64,000 bases of DNA from Nereocystis luetkeana (Eukaryota > Sar > Phaeophyceae > Laminariales > Laminariaceae): contig JARUPZ010000034.1 of the NCBI GenBank assembly GCA_031213475.1, forward strand, positions 372,001-436,000, in the 5' to 3' direction. The position numbers and the translations under genes are program-made. This document shows, in pieces, positions 58,901 to 64,000 of the stretch. Every line of letters starts with the position of its first letter. The stretch's first letter is position 1. The notes beneath the pieces were generated by a model. That model was not told where the DNA came from and ran no database searches. It saw only the letters and a list, made by a program, of their open reading frames with translations.

Positions 58901-60265
58901 GAGTACCTCGTGCGATTACTGCCGCACTCGTCCGTCCAGTTTGGAAGTTCGGCGTCGCAGCGACTGAAAACATGAGCACTACTAATACTACTGTAGCAGT
59001 TCGTACGTAGACGTACGTACGTACTACTGTCAGTTCGAACCGGGGACTCGAAAGACTGACAAACGTATTGATGAACACAGTAGCAGCAGTACCACGCGGC
59101 AGCTCTTCGAGCGTTTTGCTTGCAGCCGCGGCTTTGCCCTACAGTAGATCCGGGGGCATTTAGGGCTCAAAGGATATCACATCCATCACGGTAGGGGATG
59201 GAATACACGATACACGTGTCTCGACTCTTGTCTCTTCGTCTACTGCGCAGAGTTTCATGCAAGACAGGACGCTACTACAGTTGTAGCGAGACTGCCAGTC
59301 GGCATGTTTGTCATATCGTACACATGCACAGCAGTGCATGTAAAACATGGCTCCACATCTCCATATGTTCCAATTTCATTTACAATTTACCAGGTACGAC
59401 AGCAGTAAACCGCGGTATAGAGAACCAGAACAGATAGCACTCGCCGAGAAAAAACCAGGCAAGCCACACCGTCTGCCCTCAGATTCCCCGGCTATGCACA
59501 GCAGCAGGAGCAGCAGCAGCAGTAGCGTACACGATGTCTGCATGCAGACACTGCTACTGTCTGTTGCTGCGGCAGAAACTGCCCCGTGTCCGCACCTCCG
59601 CTCACGTCTCCCATCAATCTACAGCAGCAGCAGTAGGCAGGAACACACCTGTATTCGTCTGACTCGTCGTCCTCCCCATCCTCAACGCCATCCAGAAAGT
59701 CAAGCTCCGGCACCCCCGACACCTCTCCCACTCCAGCCCCATTGGGCTCCATGCCGTCACCACTCGCCCCTTCCACGTCACCAAACACATCGCTGTCGAA
59801 CCCAACCTCTAGTCCGCTCGCAGCGACCCTCCCACTCGCCCCTCCACGCCCCCCAGCCGTCGCCTCAATTTGGTCGATTTTCCGCCTTAGCTTGACGGCT
59901 ATGTCAGCGACGGTCTGCGGGGCCGCAGAGCTCAGCGAGCCTCTGTTGCGAGAGCTGGCGTTGGCGCCGGCTGCGCCGGCACCAATACGCGCGGCCGACG
60001 ACCGAGCTCGCTGCCTACCCCGTTGCAACCTTGCTTGCTCGTGAGATCTCGCAGAGGTGAGGGGTGAGGAGGAGAGGGGATTCAGAGCGGAGTGCAAACG
60101 TGTGTCGTTGGTGCTATGGGACGACTTCAACCGGCACCCCTGGTCGTGCAACCTTGACGACGGAGGGAGGCGGCTGCTCTGGGACGCTGGCGGAGGGGGA
60201 GCTACGAAGGCGCCACGCCATTGCGAGGTAGTACTCCCCCCGTTTGTTGAAAACTTCTGGTACAT
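40993..60265 (-). CDS. Pentatricopeptide-repeat (PPR) protein, 13 exons
   Basis: Probable organellar RNA-binding protein that helps process, stabilise or translate specific transcripts. Exons on the - strand: 60265-59649, 55129-55003, 54320-54157, 53499-53385, 52336-52229, 51715-51540, 49553-49451, 47518-47370, 45876-45690, 44338-44219, 42875-42732, 42254-41914 and 41260-40993. All twelve junctions are GT-AG and in phase, giving 2619 bases including the TAG stop (872 residues). Exon 1 (about 206 residues) is a low-complexity, Ser/Ala/Arg-rich leader ending in an acidic stretch. The start chosen is the first ATG of that frame (MYQKF). About 11-12 PPR motifs follow, for example YNAAISACGKGRQWQRAVGL and YNSVITACGRGGEWQRGLAV. 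Introns fall at repeated positions within the motif. The last exon is a charged helical tail ending TIARR. No DYW, E or SMR domain is visible. Predicted introns are about 0.65 to 4.5 kb. Targeting (plastid or mitochondrion) is not decided. Confidence 0.88.
41583..41600. repeat. G-run in PPR intron 12
   Basis: About 18 consecutive G (C in the transcript), one of several such tracts in the introns of this gene. Confidence 0.9.
42300..42700. repeat. G-tracts and (CACCAC)/(AACACC) simple repeats in PPR intron 11
   Basis: Long G-runs at 42328-42380 are followed by imperfect CAC/ACA trinucleotide repeats (42460-42590) and a clean (CCAACA)n tract at about 42594-42636. The His/Thr-rich frames over them are artefacts. 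Confidence 0.85.
42955..43440. repeat. GGGGTAGGGGTGG minisatellite in PPR intron 10
   Basis: Almost 500 bp of degenerate G-rich units (GGGGT(A/G)GGGGT...) on the + strand, ending in a pure G-run at about 43389-43406. Translations in all frames give low-complexity Gly or Pro/Ser proteins that should not be taken as genes. A unique core at 43335-43390 also occurs at 45535-45600. Confidence 0.9.
44062..44103. repeat. (AAC)n microsatellite
   Basis: About 14 AAC units with a single GCA interruption, in PPR intron 9. Confidence 0.9.
44815..44945. repeat. GGGTACCTACCCGAGTA palindromic repeats
   Basis: Several copies of ACTCGGGTACCTACCCGAGT-like palindromes occur in PPR intron 9. They are AT/GC-balanced and non-coding, and each could form a short hairpin. 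Confidence 0.8.
45280..45620. repeat. Three G-runs around a shared core, PPR intron 9
   Basis: G-runs lie at about 45283-45297, 45508-45521 and 45598-45616. Between the last two is a core containing AGTCGTTTGAC and ATTGACCACGCATCC that recurs near 43345-43390 in the next intron, also beside a G-run. Confidence 0.75.
47595..47850. repeat. (AACA/CAGCA)-type low-complexity tract
   Basis: Imperfect CAACAACA and CAGCAACA units of about 240 bp in PPR intron 7. The Thr/Asn-rich frames are by-products. Confidence 0.75.
48000..48260. repeat. AATGGTTGAATCATC and GATCTGTATGATC repeats
   Basis: Degenerate 12-15 bp units (AATGGTTGAATCATCGAACG) at 48000-48110 are followed by GATC-rich units. Similar GATCATCTGTA units recur near 50800-51020. 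Both lie in PPR introns. Confidence 0.65.
49590..50520. repeat. GTTGTTGTCATGGT array with copies of an exon edge
   Basis: Imperfect 15-18 bp units with TGTCATGGTTATTGCCA fill much of the intron between PPR exons 6 and 7. Within it, about 49680-49735 and 49845-49890 are partial copies of the exon 7 start (about 49525-49565), including the 3' splice site and the SSAIAACG-encoding bases. This gives two decoy acceptors upstream of the real one on the - strand. Confidence 0.7.
50548..50643. mobile_element. MITE-B copy 2, in PPR intron 6
   Basis: The left end TAACCTGTTTAGGAGCGCAG and the right end GCACCGCTAAAAGGGTTA are imperfect inverted repeats. The core shares TTACTTGGAA with 53955-54040. It has no coding capacity. 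Confidence 0.6.
51288..51342. repeat. (GGTAGTAGTT) and (GGT)n repeats
   Basis: Three TTGGTAGTAG units are followed by about nine GGT units, in PPR intron 6. Confidence 0.9.
52358..52560. repeat. (AACGA)n minisatellite in PPR intron 4
   Basis: About 200 bp of GAAAC/GAACG pentamers with GAGGAGC interruptions, directly upstream (- strand) of the splice acceptor of PPR exon 5. In the transcript it is a long CU-rich tract (TTCGTTTCG...), so it may act as an extended polypyrimidine tract. Confidence 0.9.
52626..52727. mobile_element. MITE-A copy 5, in PPR intron 4
   Basis: The ends CGGGGGACCATAGTAAATAG and GCTATTTAATATGGTCCCCCG are inverted repeats around the usual core (GTGAGTAAAAACAG, ATATAGGTTTTTGT). 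Confidence 0.87.
53560..53860. repeat. AACAATGGTTGACAGAACAAGC repeats in PPR intron 3
   Basis: Degenerate units of about 24 bp, clearest as three tandem copies at about 53687-53760. The Cys/Leu/Val-rich - strand frames across them (SVNHCLLVLST-type repeats) are by-products. Confidence 0.85.
53955..54040. mobile_element. Possible MITE-B copy 3, in PPR intron 3
   Basis: The left end TTTGACCCCTGTGAGAATTG and the right end AGTAAAAGGGGCAA are weak inverted repeats. The core TTACTTGGAACTAG...AATTCTGCACG resembles 50580-50635. Confidence 0.45.
54522..54716. repeat. Alternating 48/39-bp tandem repeat in PPR intron 2
   Basis: Five copies of GCGGCATTATTCCGCACAC followed by (T/G)GCCAAACATCGGCAATA, alternately with and without a GAGCAAGA spacer. 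GCGG..CCGC and GCC..GGC parts could pair locally. Confidence 0.9.
56100..59640. other. Distal part of PPR intron 1, no separate gene seen
   Basis: This 4.5-kb intron holds a G-run (56537-56554) and many scattered GTACTG(C)GAGTACT-like units at 57030-57220 and 57430-57690. I see no nested gene: the frames up to 133 codons here follow the TACT/AGTA-rich repeats. Confidence 0.45.
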
Positions 60266-60514
60266 GGCGCCTGTGGGTCGGACGGGCAACCTGTGTGATG
60301 CCTCAATTTTTCACAGCAATGCGTGGTGGGAGATCGAGAGAGCAACAAGTATCATACGAAACCCAATATTTTACATAATAACGAACCTTTATCAGGAACT
60401 GTAGGTCTACGCCATTTTTAGGTCATTTATTATGTAAAGAACTCCCGGTACAGAACGCCAACGAATTTTGTATGAAACGAAATATATGAAATTCGAAAAT
60501 TCGAAAATTCATAG

Positions 60515-60745
60515 ACCATGCGTGTGTTCCCTTCTTTCTACCCGTCGACATCCAGCACAACCAGTGTCCGTGCCGATTCTTCAAGCCAAGAAGAGATACA
60601 CAGAGATACTACGTTGCCACGTACCTGGTATGCAGTAAGCACAGCAGTGGGCAATGCAATGTCGTGTCATGATACTACAGTAGATACGACAGGCACGACA
60701 TACACATTCTATAAAATAGAGAAACGAAAGGAAACAATCAATTTC
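60515..60745 (+). repeat. Dispersed repeat D, copy C (internally deleted)
   Basis: It shares CTTTCTACCCGTCGACATCC through GTGTCCGTGCCGATTCTTC with the reverse complement of about 5450-5505, and CGACAGGCACGACATACACA with 5148-5170 reversed. The middle part seen in copy B is missing, and a TACCTGGTA motif lies at 60622. Confidence 0.65.
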
Positions 60746-60787
60746 TGGTATATATAGTAGTACCAGGTAGTCGTGTATTAGAACACA

Positions 60788-61151
60788 CGGTCGCCCCGGT
60801 GGTTCAAGTGGTTAACCTCGAATTCTACTTTTGTTTGAGTCCTGGGTGCGAGCCCCAGGTGGGTCGGACATTTGACTTTATTTGCAAGAATCTAAATCAA
60901 AAGGATTCAATTAATTGTTGAGAGCGCCTGCTTGTAGCGTGGGTATAGGCACAATTCGATGCGAGTCGACGAGGGAAGAAAAGGCTGAAATCTTCTCGCG
61001 ATAAAAATGAAGGTACGTACCGTAGCGGGAAGGGGGTATAGAAGAGCCTGCTATGTGACCCCGGATCTGAGTTACGAGTAGGAAGGAGAGAGAGAAGAAG
61101 ATTCGCGAAGATATAATAAATGGGATGAGCAAGAAAAAAAAAAAAAAAAAA
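60788..61151 (+). mobile_element. tRNA-derived SINE, copy 3 (full length)
   Basis: Forward orientation. The head CGGTCGCCCCGGTGGTTCAA with an A-box-like GGTTCAAGTGGTTAACC is followed by the B-box GGTGCGAGCCCCAGG (one base off the other copies), the same body, and a poly(A) tail at 61132-61151. It lies between the PPR gene start and the right-hand LINE. Confidence 0.9.
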
Positions 61152-61163
61152 CTATACCTGGTA

Positions 61164-61192
61164 CACATTTATTATCATTATTATTAATAATA

Positions 61193-61229
<37 letters not shown>

Positions 61230-61230
61230 T
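61164..61230. repeat. (ATT)n microsatellite
   Basis: About 65 bp of ATT/TTA units with a few interruptions, between the SINE tail and the 3' flank of the LINE. Confidence 0.92.
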
Positions 61231-61242
61231 TATTATTTCTCT

Positions 61243-61320
61243 TGCCATCCGACAATGTGCAGCATGATCTTCAACATGGATCACTCATAACTTTCCCGAA
61301 AGAAGAAAACCTCGGAAACG
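61243..61320 (+). repeat. Dispersed repeat E, copy 2
   Basis: It matches 7306-7380 (CTTGCCATCCGACAATGTGC and following blocks). It may belong to the 3' untranslated region of the LINE that ends at 61430 or be an older unrelated repeat. Confidence 0.6.
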
Positions 61321-61429
61321 AAAGGAAACCCATGCACCAAGTCTACCTCCCTTCCGTGCCAACTTTCAGCTTGTCTACTCTATTTGCTGTATTTGCTCCT
61401 TCCTTCTCATTACGTTCTATCCTTAAATC

Positions 61430-64000
61430 CTAAACTGCATCCAAGCTCCATCCCCACGACATCGGTGTGGGTCTGTCGCCGCTCCCTCCCCTGTTCCTTC
61501 TTCCTTCTTGGCGGTCCCTAAGCTGAAGCTTGAACCTCGACACCCTCCTCGAAATGGCGACCTGAGTGGTCACCGAGACGATTTGGAGCAGGCGTTCCTT
61601 CACTACCCCCTTCCTTGCCATCGACCCACCACCCCTCCCCCCCACGACGCTAGCTGCCAGCTGGTCGATGAAGTTGCTGCCCTCTACCCCGAGGCGCCCA
61701 AAGCTTTCCACCACTAAGGTGGCTAGTTTGTGGGTCCGCTCGTCGAAGGACACATGTCCCGGACGCGCGTAGTGCTGGCGCTTGCGCGCCTCGGAGGTAG
61801 AGGCAGCTGATCCATCATGATCAGCGCTGCCTCCTCGCAGGTGGACCTGCGCTTGCGGGTCTGCATGGGTGACGTCGAGCAGGATAGACTTTTCCCTGTA
61901 TCCCCTGTTAGGAGCGTCCCGAAGACCTCCTCTCCTGACAAAGATGTCCATCCGTAGGTTCCGGTCTGCAGTGAACGGTTCGCCGCTCTCCACTTGGTGA
62001 GGGATTCCCAGCCGCTTCAGCGTGCGGGAGATCGCGTGAACCAACGGTTGATGTTGGTTCACCTGTACCCCTGCTCTGGGACAGATGCGTACGTGGCGTG
62101 TGTCTATGTCGACTGCCTCGCAGCAGGGGCACCTCACCGTCACGTGCTCCTCGATGCCTATGAAGCGCCTTCCCATGCCCACGAACTCCTCTGCTGGTAT
62201 GACCCGGAGCGAGTCTGTTGGCCTCGCCCGAAGGCAAGCAGTGGCTCCTGCTCCTTGTAGGCTCCTGTAGCGAGCTTTGGCGAAGGCCTTGGTCTCGCTC
62301 CCCCCCAGCGGGTCGCCTGGTCCAGGTGGGCGTGCAATCTCCGGTAGCCCCTCCAGCGAAGCTGTGTGTGCAGCGTGTCGACCCTGATTCACCAGCTTTC
62401 CCAACCTCCGTTGAGCCTTCCGGGAGTTGGTGGTTGCGGCATCATGCGCCGCCAGCATGTCGGCTTCAGGGGGCCCTGGGACCAGGTCCCCCTCTGCACC
62501 CATGCTCCATTCCAGCCAGGATTCGGGGACGATGCCCTCCATCGCTTCTTTTGTCACGCCCCACGTGTCCCTAATCTCTCGCAGGCTGCGACCGAGCTCA
62601 GCAATGATGCTCGAATGAGGGAGACCCCTCTTTACCCTGTCTCCTAGCGGGCCCGTGAGGTCTGCTAGAACCTCCGGCAGGATGCCCACCCTACTCCCAA
62701 TGGAGGCAGACATTCGCCTCGCTTCCGTCGACGGCAGCCCTAACCCTCCTGCTCCCGTAGAAAGGCGTGCTTGGGCTTGTTGGTAGGGTTTCAGAGTCAG
62801 TTGGCTGGCCGGGCACCCCTCCTGGAAAAACGACTGTGCGTCCGCCGCTCCCGGTAGCTCTAGGATATTTTCGTAGGCCCTCTGAGCCCCGTTGTCGGCC
62901 CTTCGGCATGCTTCGAGTGACAGCCCCGGGTCCAGAGCCCTTTCGAGGTAGCCCGTCCGCTGCCCGAGGGATTCGACGGAGATGAGGGCCGCCGCTTGCT
63001 TGTCTGGCATGTTAGCGAGGCAGCGTGCAAGGCGGTCCGCGCCTCCGTCCCTCACTACCTCATTTGCTCGCCCCGGCACGTATTCATCCGAGCCGATCGG
63101 GACACCAACCACCGTCACCCCTCCTTCGTCTGTGATGCGGACGTCAACGCTCTCCAGGAGCGATATCTCCTCCGCCGTCGGGACGTGTCCTTTGGGTGGT
63201 AGTGCTACGGTCTTGGCGGGGTTGACCACAATGCCAATGTCGTCTAGCTCTCGCCGGAGGAAGGCAAAAGCTCTAATCGTGTTGGCCGTGACCCCCATAA
63301 GGCCGAGAGATACATCGTCCATGTAGGCGAAGGCTTCCACTCCTTCTCCTTCGAAATCCTGTCGGAAACGCTTCAGCCCTGGTCTCAACGCCAGACAGAA
63401 CATTGCTGGCCCCATGGGGTCCCCTTGCTGGACACCGCTGGAGCAGGCGATCGTCCTTGTCTCCCCTGAGTCCATCCGGAAATACACGTCGGCGGGTCTT
63501 GTGCCGTAGCACTTCGCCACAAACGGCGTGAGCGCTGGAACGCAGTCCGTTTAACCCGTGTTGAAGGCGTTGGAGCAGTCCGTTAGGACGACCCAGTTGC
63601 CCGTCTCGTGTAACGTCCTAGCCCTCAGTCCCACATGCTCCACTCCTCCGGGTACGGCGACCCCAAACTGCCTCACCTCTCGGTTGACCTCCTCCAACCG
63701 CGGCCGCCACTGTCGCATAGCCCCCGCGGTGATGAGCCGCCTCCAAGTCATGCCCACGCAGACCGGCCGGCACTTTTCCCCCAAGGCAGTGAGGCTCGAC
63801 TGCAAGAAGACCTGCCAGAATTATGGCGGGAACGCGTCCGGCTCGTCGACGATTCTCCGCCAGAAGGCTGTCATGCCCTTTCCGAACTCTTCCCGCCCGA
63901 TGTCGGTGTGGATGATGGATTGCAGGTGCGCAAAGCGTTGACCATCGTTTCCGGGGCCTGAAAGGGCACTGCGGGAACTGATGACGTCGAAGAGCACCTC
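61430..64000 (-). pseudogene. Non-LTR retroelement with RT, zinc knuckle and restriction-like endonuclease; 5' part outside window
   Basis: Target-primed reverse transcriptase. On the - strand a 696-codon open frame (63520-61430) carries GVQQGDPMGPAMF (residues 29-41), the catalytic YMDD box (66-69), a linker, a C-x2-C-x8-H-x3-C zinc knuckle (residues 464-480) and a region like the PD-(D/E)xK endonuclease (Asp525 in RMDIFV, Asp549 in ILLDVT). This order, RT before CCHC before nuclease, is that of the R2/NeSL/HERO-type elements. The same frame continues upstream with the motif-A Asp in WVVLTDCSNAFNT but is interrupted by TAA at 63551-63553 and 63821-63823. The copy is therefore probably dead, although the long C-terminal part is intact. 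No poly(A) tail is obvious at its 3' side. Confidence 0.85.

Overview
The window is a stretch of a eukaryotic nuclear genome that is rich in introns and repeats. Two multi-exon genes can be rebuilt with consistent GT-AG splice phases: an alpha-type carbonic anhydrase on the + strand (13064-19017, with one unresolved exon boundary) and a pentatricopeptide-repeat (PPR) protein on the - strand (13 exons, 60265 down to 40993, about 872 residues). There are no operons, bacterial ribosome binding sites or CRISPR arrays. Long introns, the number of introns, the character of the PPR repeats (ITACGRGGEW-type), a Ty1/copia element and two non-LTR retroelements all suit an algal, probably stramenopile (perhaps brown-algal) genome. 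That assignment is inference: no rRNA or other marker is present.

Layout. 1-13063: non-coding, with a tRNA-derived SINE family, a 102-bp MITE family (MITE-A), a second MITE family (MITE-B), an unclassified dispersed repeat and several micro/minisatellites. 13064-19017: alpha-carbonic anhydrase, with a MITE-A copy in its last intron, a 177-bp tandem duplication in intron 7 and a tandem duplication of its stop-codon end. 19140-22683: no recognisable gene. 22684-29833: a complete but inactivated Ty1/copia retrotransposon with 405/407-bp LTRs and a 5-bp target duplication (AGATG). 29875-33378: three phase-compatible candidate exons of an unrecognised + strand gene. 34331-35930: a decayed non-LTR reverse transcriptase on the - strand. 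35931-40992: repeats and a 151-bp fold-back element. 40993-60265: the PPR gene, whose introns hold long G-runs, minisatellites and MITEs. 60515-61320: a dispersed repeat, a SINE and an (ATT)n tract. 61430-64000: a second non-LTR retroelement on the - strand with a zinc knuckle and restriction-like endonuclease region; it runs off the right edge.

The genes do not form a pathway. The carbonic anhydrase has a signal peptide and all catalytic residues, so it is probably a working secreted or organelle-targeted enzyme. The PPR protein is probably an organellar RNA-binding factor. The rest of the window is mostly transposon debris. The strongest unexplained signal is a 9-bp near-palindrome, TACC(A/T)GGTA, found about 30 times in the non-coding DNA and in none of the coding exons or retroelement ORFs I read, far above chance.
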